Assembly (NCBI GenBank): GCA_964553035.1
Contig: CAZKJH010000164.1
Coordinates: forward strand, 1 to 6,839
DNA from: JBBQIY01 sp964553035
GTDB taxonomy: Bacteria > Verrucomicrobiota > Kiritimatiellia > RFP12 > UBA3636
Reading direction: 5' to 3'
Length of the DNA stretch: 6,839 nucleotides
Shown in pieces: positions 1 to 6,733 of this stretch; positions within the stretch are counted from its first letter, which is position 1; each line of letters starts with the position of its first letter. The notes under the pieces were generated by a model. That model was not told where the DNA came from. It made no database searches and was given only the letters and a program-made list of their open reading frames with translations. Made by a program: the position numbers and the translations under genes.

Positions 1-53
1 AACGGCTTCCTCTTCGGCTCGCTGATCCACACATCAATGCCGACACCCCTGTC

Positions 54-210
54 GCCAGCAATTCTAATTATGGTCACAACTCATGGATACGGCGCGCTCG
101 GAGATCGCGCCCTACCTCGTGAATACATCATTTTTCACTGTTTTCAGGGTAGGGCGGGCTCTCCGAGCACGCCGCTTCAGAGAAGATTTGCCATAATTAG
201 AATTGCTGGC
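54..210. repeat. Nested 157-bp inverted repeat (BIME/MITE-like)
   Basis: The outer arms are a perfect 20-bp inverted repeat: GCCAGCAATTCTAATTATGG at 54-73 and its exact reverse complement at 191-210. Inside lie unpaired segments of equal length on each side (16 nt, 74-89 and 175-190). Next comes a GC-rich inner stem, 90-116 against 148-174, matching at 24 of 27 positions. A 31-nt loop (117-147) closes the structure. Each inner arm is also a small palindrome: 91-96 GGCGCG pairs with 106-111 CGCGCC. The region therefore reads as two inverted copies of a unit beginning GGTAGGGCG and containing TCTCCGAGC. Paired inverted REP units (BIMEs) and transposase-less MITEs both look like this. I saw no clear target-site duplication and no transposase. 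It lies wholly upstream of the bat-like gene. The structure is read directly from the sequence; naming it a mobile or REP element is inference. Confidence 0.8.
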
Positions 211-227
211 AAATTGCGCGTCAAATA

Positions 228-257
228 TTGCATTCGCCAGCGGTTTTATGGCATACT
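228..257 (+). promoter_or_regulatory. Possible promoter of the bat-like gene
   Basis: TTGCAT (228-233) and CATACT (252-257) are separated by 18 bp, and a TGG triplet just before the -10 box gives an extended -10 form. Transcription would start near 264, leaving a leader of about 20 nt that still contains the GGAG ribosome-binding site. The -35 match is weak (3 of 6) and the -10 match moderate (4 of 6). It lies just downstream of the large inverted repeat. If the gene belongs to an operon with an upstream batA outside the window, this promoter may be secondary or not real. Confidence 0.3.
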
Positions 258-271
258 AAGTCTTCGAATTT

Positions 272-275
272 GGAG
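272..275 (+). promoter_or_regulatory. Ribosome-binding site deciding the bat-like start
   Basis: GGAG lies 9 nt upstream of the ATG at 285. This is why that ATG is preferred over the in-frame TTG at 228, which would add 19 residues of unremarkable sequence and has no visible Shine-Dalgarno motif. Confidence 0.6.
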
Positions 276-284
276 ATATCACAA

Positions 285-3098
285 ATGTCATTCGTTTATC
301 CATCCCTATTACTGCTCTTGTGGCTCGCCCCCTTGCCGGGCCTTTACTTAATTTGGGCGAGGCATCGTCAAAAGCGTCTGGCATCGTCTATCGTCCACCC
401 GAACGCCCTGATCGGCCGCAAGAACCCCAACGCTAACGCGATTTTTCACACGCAGCTCACGCTTTTTGTGTGCGCTCTTGTTCTATTCGTGATCGCCGCT
501 GCTCAGCCACGCTGGGGACAGCGCGAGGAGATCGTTCTCAGCAACGGCAGAAATGTCCTCATTGTCCTCGACGTCTCACGCTCGATGCTGGCCGCCGATG
601 TTCGCCCGAATCGTCTCGAGCGGGCGAAGGCCGACATTTCAGACTTACTTTCCGAACTCCAGGGAGACCGCGTCGGCATTATGGTTTTTCGTAACGGCTC
701 CGTCTTGCTTTGTCCCTTCACGACCGACACGGCCTTCCTCAGCCAAACGCTCTCCGGCATCACCATTGAATCCGCACCGCGCGGTGAAACCGATATTGGC
801 GATGCCATCACCGTTGCGCTGGAGACATTCAAAAATGTCGGAGCCGACCACAACGCTATCATTCTCATCTCCGATGGTGAAGACCTCTCTGGGAAAGCAG
901 TAGCCCGAGCCGCTGATGCACGAGAACGCGGCATCCCCGTCTTTTGCGTCGGCATCGGCGACGCAGATGGAACGACGATCCCGGATGAAAGTGCTTCTGT
1001 CTTGAAATACCGAGGAGAGAAGGTCGTGACGAAACTCGACAACCAAACCCTGCTCGACATCGCGACGGCATCCGGTGGTGCCTATATTCCACTTCAAACC
1101 TCCGCCACAGGGCGCACGACCTTGGGAACACTGTATAACCGTCATGTGAAGACCATTATCGCCCGCGATATGCAAGAGATGCGCGAATCGCGCATGATCG
1201 AACGATTCCAGCCTTTCCTCGTCCTGGGGTTAATTCTAACCCTTTTCGCCGCCGCCCTCTCGCTTGGTCGTCCCTCTCGGAAACGAAAAGCAGCCAAGGT
1301 TGTAGCCGCAGCCACGACGATGCTCGTTCTCGCCTGTCAGGCCATTGTCTCTGCCCAGCAGGTCACCACATCTCTTCCGGTCACCGCCACTCCTGCAACT
1401 CCCGATATCACCACCGCTGTTACTGTCGACGAAGCAGAAGCCTCGCCAGTAATCGACGATAACCTCTCGGCTCACCAGATTTCTCGGCAGGCACAACGTG
1501 CATGGAACCAAGAAGATTTTGGACTCGCGGCGGAGCTTTACACAGCGGCACTTTCAAAAATGCCGATTGATCCTGAATTCGAAAAGACCCTGCGCTTCAA
1601 CGCGGCGCTCTCGTCCCTCAAGGCTGGCAACTCGGGTAAGGCTGCAGAGTTATTCCGCCAACTCGCGGTCGACGTGACCTCGGGCGCGGATGCGGCAGAA
1701 GGTTTAGGTGTTGCGCTCTTCCGTGCAGCCGACGCCCTCGCAGCACTGCCACCCGAAGAAACGCAGACACCCACCCTAGGCTCACCCCCAGACAAAACCG
1801 CCAAACCGCCGAAGCGTAACCCCGCCAAAGAAAAGCTCGATCTGCTTGAAGATGCCGCCAGTGCCTTCCAACTGGCCATGCGCGGATTACCTAGTAAGGA
1901 TTTACGGCGAAAAAATCTAGAAGCCACCCTCGCAGAAATTCCCAACCTCCGCAAAGAAGCCCACGACACCGCCATCTTGAATCAGTACGGCGAGATGTCA
2001 CTTGAAGATTTGATAAAAGAACTCCTTCAAAAACAGCGAAACGTTTATTCATCGTCCGCTGCGACGTTCACCAACAATACGCCAGCCCAGATCCATTTGC
2101 TCGAAAATGCGGCCGAGCACCAACGCGCTGCTGCGGATGTTTGGATGCCACTCCATCAGAAGATGCTCGAAGCTGCACGTCAATCCATTACCAACGAAAA
2201 CGAGCTCGCTGAATTTAAATTCTTTTTGGATGCTGCGAAGGATCAAGCCGAAGGTGCTTCCGCTGCACTGGCAAACCTTGATCCCGCCGCCATGAATGCG
2301 ATGCGCAAGTCTGAGTCGACTGCACTTCAACTCCTGACAATGGCGGCTCCCCCACCTCTTGTCCTCGCCGAATCCATCGTCTCTCAGAGCAATGCCCTCG
2401 CGAGAGCACTCGATCCCACTAAAACACGCCAGCCTCTGCAGGATCAGCAGATGTCAGCCAACCTCTTCCACGTCTTCGCCGAACAAGTTGGCCCTTGGCT
2501 AGAGCAACAGCAGCAACAACCGCAACAGGAATCTGATGCCGCCACATCGCCGCAAGGACCGCCAGCGCAAGGTGAACCCACCATAACGCCTGAGGTCCGA
2601 AAGGAAATCGATGACCTCGTCAAGAAGACTATCGGATCGCAGGAGCTGGTAAAAATAGATGTGCTGCCCACCGACGTTGTTCTTTCCGACAAAGCCCGCA
2701 TCAATGCAGAACAGGCTCTCAACAACATGCTCCGTATCATGGAACTCCTTCCCAAACCTCCCCAGCAACAGCAGCAAAATCCGGATCAGAAACAAGATCA
2801 GAAACAAGACCAAGATCAACAAAAGCAAGATCAGGACCAGCAGAAGGACGAGCAGGAACCAGAAGACGAGCAAAAGCAAGAGCAGCAGGATCAAGAACAA
2901 AAGCAAGAGCAGCAGGACCAAGAACAAAAGGAAGAAGAACAGGAGCAAGCAGAAGCCCAGGAAGCCGAGAAATCTCCTGACCAAAAAGAGGCTGATAAGA
3001 TCATGGCGCAAATCTTAGAGCAAGAAAAACAGCGCGAAGAAGACCGCCGCAAACGAATCCGCACCATGCCCCCTCGCGTCGGCGAACGCGACTGGTAG
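285..3098 (+). CDS. BatB/BatC-like fusion: membrane VWA domain plus TPR protein
   Basis: A 937-residue inner-membrane protein of the Bat (Bacteroides aerotolerance) type. Segments in order: hydrophobic helices at about 4-24 and 56-73; a VWA domain at about 90-275 with an intact metal site (MIDAS) formed by D96-x-S98-x-S100, T169 in GETD and D197 in ISDGED; a third helix at 309-328; a basic stretch RKRKAAK; a fourth hydrophobic stretch at about 337-357 ending SAQQ, which resembles a signal peptide. Then come two TPR-like helix pairs (about 402-466), a long helical region (515-820), an extremely hydrophilic Gln/Asp/Glu/Lys tract (about 826-895) and a short tail ending GERDW. The positive-inside rule places both the VWA and TPR parts in the periplasm. 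In Bacteroides these halves are usually separate proteins, BatB and BatC, that work with BatA, BatD and an MoxR ATPase. The biochemical role is poorly known; stress or oxygen tolerance and envelope complex assembly have been proposed. The gene stands alone here, converging on glyS. The VWA/Bat-type identity is firm; the exact role is not. Confidence 0.85.
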   Translation: MSFVYPSLLLLLWLAPLPGLYLIWARHRQKRLASSIVHPNALIGRKNPNANAIFHTQLTLFVCALVLFVIAAAQPRWGQREEIVLSNGRNVLIVLDVSRSMLAADVRPNRLERAKADISDLLSELQGDRVGIMVFRNGSVLLCPFTTDTAFLSQTLSGITIESAPRGETDIGDAITVALETFKNVGADHNAIILISDGEDLSGKAVARAADARERGIPVFCVGIGDADGTTIPDESASVLKYRGEKVVTKLDNQTLLDIATASGGAYIPLQTSATGRTTLGTLYNRHVKTIIARDMQEMRESRMIERFQPFLVLGLILTLFAAALSLGRPSRKRKAAKVVAAATTMLVLACQAIVSAQQVTTSLPVTATPATPDITTAVTVDEAEASPVIDDNLSAHQISRQAQRAWNQEDFGLAAELYTAALSKMPIDPEFEKTLRFNAALSSLKAGNSGKAAELFRQLAVDVTSGADAAEGLGVALFRAADALAALPPEETQTPTLGSPPDKTAKPPKRNPAKEKLDLLEDAASAFQLAMRGLPSKDLRRKNLEATLAEIPNLRKEAHDTAILNQYGEMSLEDLIKELLQKQRNVYSSSAATFTNNTPAQIHLLENAAEHQRAAADVWMPLHQKMLEAARQSITNENELAEFKFFLDAAKDQAEGASAALANLDPAAMNAMRKSESTALQLLTMAAPPPLVLAESIVSQSNALARALDPTKTRQPLQDQQMSANLFHVFAEQVGPWLEQQQQQPQQESDAATSPQGPPAQGEPTITPEVRKEIDDLVKKTIGSQELVKIDVLPTDVVLSDKARINAEQALNNMLRIMELLPKPPQQQQQNPDQKQDQKQDQDQQKQDQDQQKDEQEPEDEQKQEQQDQEQKQEQQDQEQKEEEQEQAEAQEAEKSPDQKEADKIMAQILEQEKQREEDRRKRIRTMPPRVGERDW
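2758..2970 (+). repeat. Low-complexity Gln/Asp/Glu/Lys-coding tract with a 27-bp tandem repeat
   Basis: This purine- and A-rich stretch inside the bat-like gene is built almost entirely from Gln, Asp, Glu and Lys codons (CAG/CAA, GAT/GAC, GAG/GAA, AAG/AAA). It contains two adjacent 27-bp copies, 2872-2898 and 2899-2925, differing at one position (GAT versus GAC). They encode a nine-residue unit that appears twice as KQEQQDQEQ, followed by a decayed third start. Shorter CAAGATCAG-like units lie upstream (about 2780-2840). The pattern suggests growth by slippage or unequal recombination with the reading frame kept. The protein segment is probably extended or coiled-coil and highly charged. Confidence 0.85.
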
Positions 3099-3110
3099 CA
3101 GGGGCTACCA
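3093..3110 (+). terminator. Hairpin overlapping the stop codon of the bat-like gene
   Basis: TGGTAGC (3093-3099) and GCTACCA (3104-3110) form a perfect 7-bp stem with an AGGG loop. The TAG stop codon (3096-3098) sits inside the left arm. The sequence after it (TCGTTATT) is only modestly T-rich, so this is not a textbook rho-independent terminator. Its position at the gene end, facing a convergent gene, makes a termination or mRNA-end role likely. Confidence 0.45.
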
Positions 3111-3153
3111 TCGTTATTCGTGTAGGCAGCTCCCATCATTTCTGTAGCGTAAA

Positions 3154-3171
3154 TGGCGGGCTTACCCGTCA
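3154..3171. repeat. Short hairpin in the convergent gap
   Basis: TGGCGGG (3154-3160) and CCCGTCA (3165-3171) form a 7-bp stem around a CTTA loop, with one G-T wobble. No T-run follows on either strand. It is the middle of three hairpins between the two convergent genes and may serve as an end structure for either transcript. Its GGCGGGCT...CACGC content resembles the right inner arm of the large repeat at 153-173 (15 of 21 positions), so it may be a decayed REP-like unit. Confidence 0.4.
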
Positions 3172-3199
3172 CGCGCTTGGCTGCGTATAGCCAGACGCG
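3172..3199 (-). terminator. Hairpin directly after the glyS stop codon
   Basis: Two arms, CGCGCTTGGCT (3172-3182) and AGCCAGACGCG (3189-3199), pair with one mismatch and one wobble around a 6-nt loop. The structure begins immediately after the glyS stop codon (3202-3200 on the minus strand). A T-run is missing, so intrinsic termination would be weak. A 3'-end stabiliser, or a bidirectional block between the convergent transcripts, is the alternative. Confidence 0.4.
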
Positions 3200-4798
3200 C
3201 TAAGAAAAGATAGCCTCTTCAATATAGTTGCGCAACTCAGCGATGGGCATACGCACCTGCTCCATGCTATCGCGCAAGCGTACCGTAACGGTATCGTTCT
3301 CAAGCGTATCAAAGTCGACCGTCACGCAGAAGGGCGTACCGATCTCATCCTGACGACGGTAGCGGCGGCCAATGGCTCCCGATTCATCCCAGAAGCAATT
3401 CCAGTGACGGCGGAGGCCGTTGAAAACCCCCCGAGCTTTCTCATAAAGTTCAGGACGATTCTTCACCAACGGGAACACAGCAACTTTAACCGGCGCAATC
3501 GAGGGATGGAAATGCATCACCGTACGAACATCCGGCTTGCCTTTGGAATCCGTGAGCTGCTGCTCATCGTAGGCATTGCAAAGCAAGGCCAGAGCAAGGC
3601 GGTCGGTTCCGGCGGAGGGTTCGATAACATGCGGGATGTAGCGGCCTTCAAGCAGAAGATCGCAGAATGCGGTGGCATCTTCAACAGACTTGCCACGGCT
3701 TTCCCAATCAGCAATCGTCTTGGCCTTGAAAGCGTCCTTCGTTGCCTGATCCTTTTCGGCAACGGCCAGACGAAGGGTGTCGTCCATAATCGCCATCGTT
3801 TTGCCGGAAAACTTCTGATGTTGCGTCAGATCAAAATTAGAACGGGCAGCGATGCCCTCCAGCTCCTGAACACCGAACGGAAATGCATACTCGATATCCA
3901 CACAAGCCCGGGCATAATGTGCAAGCTCCTCTTTCGTCTGCCAGTATTCCACGAGCGACTTCGCGGGGAGCCCGATCGAGCGATACCACGACAGACGCTG
4001 CTCAACCCAGTACTTGTGCCATACCTCCCAGCCCCAGCTCGGTTGAGGGCTTCCGGTGACATCCGGATTGTCTGCCAACGTGGTGACCTTGCCACAGATC
4101 AATTCCACGGCCTCATCAGGACGGATGAAGAACTCCAGCTCCATCTGTTCAAACTCGCGTGAGCGGAACGTATAGTTACGGGGATTGATTTCATTGCGGA
4201 AACTCTTACCAGACTGTGCCACGCCGAAAGGAACGGACATACGTGCAGTCGGATAAATATTCAGAAACTGGGCGAAAATAGCCTGCGCCGTTTCTGGACG
4301 TAAATAGGAAACAGCGGAATCATCCTCCACGGGACCGACGAAGGTCTTGAACATCAAATTGAATGAACGCGGTTCCGTGAGATTCTTCGATCCGCACGCC
4401 GTGCAGACGATGCCCTCGGGCATCTTCCAGTTCTTGCCAACTGGAATCAGCGTCGCCCCCTGCTCTTCGCAAAGCTGATCGGCGCGATAGCGCTTCTTGC
4501 AATCCTTGCAATCGATCATGGGATCCGAAAAACCACCCAAATGCCCCGAGGCCTCCCAGACCCGGGAATGCATGATAATGGTCGCATCGAGGCCCACAAC
4601 GTCCTCGCGGTTGTGTACGGTAAAGTTCCACCAGGCATCGCGGATGTTGCGTTTCAGCTCCGAGCCCATGGGGCCGTAGTCCCAGAATCCATTGATTCCG
4701 CCGTAGATTTCGGAACTGGGAAAGATGAATCCCCGCCTTTTGCAGAGGGAGGAAACTTGTTCAAGAGTGTTTGTTGTCGATTCCGTAGTTGCGTTCAT
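3200..4798 (-). CDS. glyS: Glycyl-tRNA synthetase, homodimeric (alpha2) class II type
   Basis: A cytoplasmic enzyme that joins glycine to tRNA-Gly using ATP. The 532-residue product has the expected order for the alpha2 family. An N-terminal class II catalytic core opens with CKRRGFIFPSSEIYGG (residues 19-34). An insertion carries two Cys-x2-Cys pairs (C97/C100 and C132/C135), probably binding zinc. Motif 2 is FRNEI...FRSREFEQMELEFF (200-224), and motif 3 is EPSAGTDR (393-400). The C-terminal anticodon-binding domain begins near 435 (APVKVAVFPL) and includes GAIGRRYRRQDEIGTPF. Length is somewhat above the roughly 460-510 residues of typical bacterial members. ATG 4798 was chosen because it places a short tail before the family's conserved start. 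An in-frame TTG at 4837 would add 13 residues and is less likely. No strong Shine-Dalgarno precedes the ATG. The gene lies 57 bp downstream of the hybrid kinase on the same strand and may be read through from it or from its own promoter. The alpha2beta2 form (glyQ plus glyS) is excluded by the domain layout. Confidence 0.96.
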   Translation of the reverse strand: MNATTESTTNTLEQVSSLCKRRGFIFPSSEIYGGINGFWDYGPMGSELKRNIRDAWWNFTVHNREDVVGLDATIIMHSRVWEASGHLGGFSDPMIDCKDCKKRYRADQLCEEQGATLIPVGKNWKMPEGIVCTACGSKNLTEPRSFNLMFKTFVGPVEDDSAVSYLRPETAQAIFAQFLNIYPTARMSVPFGVAQSGKSFRNEINPRNYTFRSREFEQMELEFFIRPDEAVELICGKVTTLADNPDVTGSPQPSWGWEVWHKYWVEQRLSWYRSIGLPAKSLVEYWQTKEELAHYARACVDIEYAFPFGVQELEGIAARSNFDLTQHQKFSGKTMAIMDDTLRLAVAEKDQATKDAFKAKTIADWESRGKSVEDATAFCDLLLEGRYIPHVIEPSAGTDRLALALLCNAYDEQQLTDSKGKPDVRTVMHFHPSIAPVKVAVFPLVKNRPELYEKARGVFNGLRRHWNCFWDESGAIGRRYRRQDEIGTPFCVTVDFDTLENDTVTVRLRDSMEQVRMPIAELRNYIEEAIFS

Positions 4799-4808
4799 AT
4801 AGACGGCT

Positions 4809-4837
4809 ATTTTAGGATATGCGGACAAGTTCCGCAA
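4809..4837 (-). promoter_or_regulatory. Possible glyS promoter giving a near-leaderless mRNA
   Basis: On the minus strand TTGCGG (4837-4832) and TAAAAT (4814-4809) are separated by 17 bp; the -10 box matches the consensus at 5 of 6 positions and the -35 box at 3 of 6. Transcription would start near 4802, only about 4 nt before the ATG at 4798. That fits the lack of a ribosome-binding site there. The -35 box coincides with the TTG alternative start codon. Confidence 0.35.
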
Positions 4838-4855
4838 GTCCGATTTCCAGCAAAT

Positions 4856-6622
4856 TCAAGAACCGATCACTTGGCGCACCTTGGCAGCGAGATCCTTTAT
4901 TAAAAAAGGTTTCTGGATAAAGTTAACACCTTCATCGAGCACACCATGTTTGGCAATGACATCCGCCGTATAACCTGACATGAACAAGCACTTGAGTTTC
5001 GGGAAGAGTGCTTTTAGCTTTGCTGCCAATTCGAGGCCGTTCGTTTCGGGCATGATTACATCGGTCATGAGCAGGTCTATTTCATCCTGATGCTCCTGAG
5101 CAAGCCGACAAGATTCGGCTGCGCTGTTTGCAGCGAGTACGACGTAACCCTGTCTTTCGAGAACCCTCTTGGTCACCGTCAGAAGACTTAAATGGTCTTC
5201 TACCAGCAGAATTGTTTTCTTGCCGTGCTCTAGCGGCGGAGCCGGTACTTCCGCCTGTGGAATCTCCACACCACCACTGTAGCGCGGGAAATATATCCAA
5301 AACGTTGTCCCGCGACCCAGTTCACTTTCCACTCGTATGAATCCGTTGTTCTGCTTCACAGCACCATAAACGGTGGCCAACCCTAGTCCCAGCCCTTGCC
5401 CCACGTCTTTGGTTGTGTAGAAGGGCTCAAAGATATGCAGGATGGTTTCCGCATCCATACCACAACCATCATCCTTAACAGAAAGCTGGACAAACTCGCC
5501 CGGGGCCACTTCTGGATGGCCGAGGCAATCGGCCTCATCCACCGTGCAGTTTTGCACCGCAATCGTAATTGTACCAACCTCAGAAATAGCATCACGCGCA
5601 TTAATGCACAAGTTGGTCAAAATCTGATCGAGCTGCGATGCATCAACACGAACCAACCCAAGGGTCTCATCCGGAATCCAATTCAAATTTATATTTTCAC
5701 GGATAAGCCGTTTCACCATTCCGAGTGTGCTCGCTACCGTATCATTGAGATTCAGAACTTTGGGTGCAATAGTCTGCTTACTGGCAAATGCCAACAACTT
5801 TCGCGTGAGTTCGGCGGAACGCTTGGCAGACAGACAAATTTCATTCAGATCTTCTTGCAAAACAGGTAATGCCGGCGCATGCTCAATAGCCATTTCCGCA
5901 TACCCGAGAATGACACCCAGCATATTATTGAAATCGTGAGCAACTCCACCCGCCAGTCGACCCACCGATTCCAGCTTCTGGGCTTGCCGAAGCTGTTCTT
6001 CATTTTGACGGAGAGTCTCTTCCGTCTCCATCCGGACAGCGATTTCGTTGGCGAGTTGCAGGGAACCTTCTTTGATGACCAGTTGCGAATAGCCAAGCTG
6101 TGAAAGAAGAAGAGCCATTTCCCCCAGAAACTTGGTTGTACTCAGCAGTTTCTCCTCAGAAATCACAGGCACCTCATCCAGAGCCTTCATGTAGGTCTGC
6201 TCGTCGAAGCCTAATGTTATCGCCTGTTTCCGGAACCAGTCGCGATCTGGTGGTTCTAATAAGAGTTGCCCGGTCGCGAGACTGGCGATATGCTTTCCTT
6301 TAACGATGATGGGAAAGGCACAATCCACAAGACCGTTTTCGCACTTCTCGATCTCCAGAGCACCCGGAGTTGTCAAACGATCAAGAAGATGACGATTGCT
6401 TTGCACACAGTGATCCGCAGAAACCGGGGCGCATCGATGAAACTTCGTGCAGATGTCTCGCCACCCGGTATCAATCAGAATATTGAGCCCCGGATGGTCT
6501 AGAAAACCAATCGTGAATCCAGTCGCGTCTGTAAAACATTGGAAGATCCGGCGCAACTCAACGACATCCACGAGATCGGTGATCCCGTATTTTCCATCTA
6601 CAAGATATTTTTCGTCATTCAT
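4856..6622 (-). CDS. PocR-domain hybrid sensor histidine kinase
   Basis: A soluble 588-residue hybrid kinase with no membrane segment, so it senses a cytoplasmic signal. The N-terminal region (about 17-175) fits the PocR sensory domain, named after the propanediol-utilisation regulator PocR. It shows the family's spaced cysteines (C58, C64, C72, C94, C101), the ENGLVDCAFPI segment and a GQLLLEPP stretch. A short coiled coil (about 180-215) leads to the HisKA domain with phospho-acceptor H229 in GGVAHDFNN. The HATPase domain has its N box at NLCINARDA (337-345), G1 at DDGCGM (384-389), F box at FEPFYTTK (398-405) and G2 at GQGLGLGLA (408-416). A receiver domain (about 470-588) has acidic E475/D476, acceptor D521, S549 and K571. 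All catalytic residues are present, so it should be active. Its output is unknown, because no response regulator with a DNA-binding domain lies in the window. Start ATG 6622 has an AAGGG ribosome-binding site 6 nt upstream. Family identity is firm; the ligand is unknown. Confidence 0.93.
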   Translation of the reverse strand: MNDEKYLVDGKYGITDLVDVVELRRIFQCFTDATGFTIGFLDHPGLNILIDTGWRDICTKFHRCAPVSADHCVQSNRHLLDRLTTPGALEIEKCENGLVDCAFPIIVKGKHIASLATGQLLLEPPDRDWFRKQAITLGFDEQTYMKALDEVPVISEEKLLSTTKFLGEMALLLSQLGYSQLVIKEGSLQLANEIAVRMETEETLRQNEEQLRQAQKLESVGRLAGGVAHDFNNMLGVILGYAEMAIEHAPALPVLQEDLNEICLSAKRSAELTRKLLAFASKQTIAPKVLNLNDTVASTLGMVKRLIRENINLNWIPDETLGLVRVDASQLDQILTNLCINARDAISEVGTITIAVQNCTVDEADCLGHPEVAPGEFVQLSVKDDGCGMDAETILHIFEPFYTTKDVGQGLGLGLATVYGAVKQNNGFIRVESELGRGTTFWIYFPRYSGGVEIPQAEVPAPPLEHGKKTILLVEDHLSLLTVTKRVLERQGYVVLAANSAAESCRLAQEHQDEIDLLMTDVIMPETNGLELAAKLKALFPKLKCLFMSGYTADVIAKHGVLDEGVNFIQKPFLIKDLAAKVRQVIGS

Positions 6623-6628
6623 AATGCA

Positions 6629-6633
6629 CCCTT
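6629..6633 (-). promoter_or_regulatory. Ribosome-binding site of the hybrid kinase
   Basis: AAGGG on the minus strand, 6 nt before ATG 6622. It supports that start codon; the upstream GTG at 6628 is out of frame and meets a stop within a few codons. Confidence 0.6.
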
Positions 6634-6646
6634 TTGATTAGACAGC

Positions 6647-6657
6647 TTGTCCGACAA
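6647..6657. promoter_or_regulatory. Perfect interrupted palindrome in the kinase leader
   Basis: TTGTC-C-GACAA is a symmetrical 11-bp element lying 24 bp upstream of the kinase ATG, downstream of the proposed promoter. An overlapping small inverted repeat, GACA-GCT-TGTC, spans 6641-6651. It could be an operator for a dimeric regulator or a small leader hairpin. A chance occurrence is possible at this length. Confidence 0.3.
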
Positions 6658-6703
6658 CCAATCCGATGAATCCGTTAACGCACACCCTACATAAATAAAA
6701 CGT

Positions 6704-6732
6704 ACTTTACGCCTCATACCCCTGCCCGTCAA
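6704..6732 (-). promoter_or_regulatory. Likely sigma70-type promoter of the hybrid kinase
   Basis: On the minus strand TTGACG (6732-6727) and TAAAGT (6709-6704) have the ideal 17-bp spacing. The -35 box matches at 5 of 6 positions and the -10 at 4 of 6. Transcription would begin near 6697, giving a leader of roughly 75 nt before ATG 6622. It is the best promoter candidate in the 217-bp upstream region. A perfect TTGACA at 6792-6787 lacks a -10 box at the right distance. Confidence 0.45.
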
Positions 6733-6733
6733 A

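Noticed and set aside
205..225. Sigma54-like TGGCA...TTGC arrangement at the right edge of the repeat
   Set aside because: The spacing between the GG and GC elements is several bases too short for a -24/-12 promoter.
228..284. N-terminal extension of the bat-like protein from a TTG codon
   Set aside because: No ribosome-binding site, and it overlaps the proposed promoter. The ATG at 285 has GGAG at good spacing and begins directly before the first membrane helix.
37..351. 104-codon plus-strand open frame across the large inverted repeat
   Set aside because: It runs through both arms of the palindrome, has no ribosome-binding site and overlaps the better-supported start of the bat-like gene in another frame.
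503..1060. Long minus-strand open frame (185 codons) opposite the VWA region
   Set aside because: It is antisense to a clear VWA domain with an intact metal-site motif. Its Ser/Arg-rich translation is typical of the reverse of a coding strand.
2499..3011. Minus-strand frame encoding very long leucine runs, resembling a membrane protein
   Set aside because: It is the complement of the Gln/Glu/Lys-rich tract; CTT/CTG runs give leucines automatically. No start signal or other domain.
3404..4162. 252-codon plus-strand open frame
   Set aside because: It lies wholly antisense to the catalytic and C-terminal parts of GlyRS, which is unambiguous by motifs.
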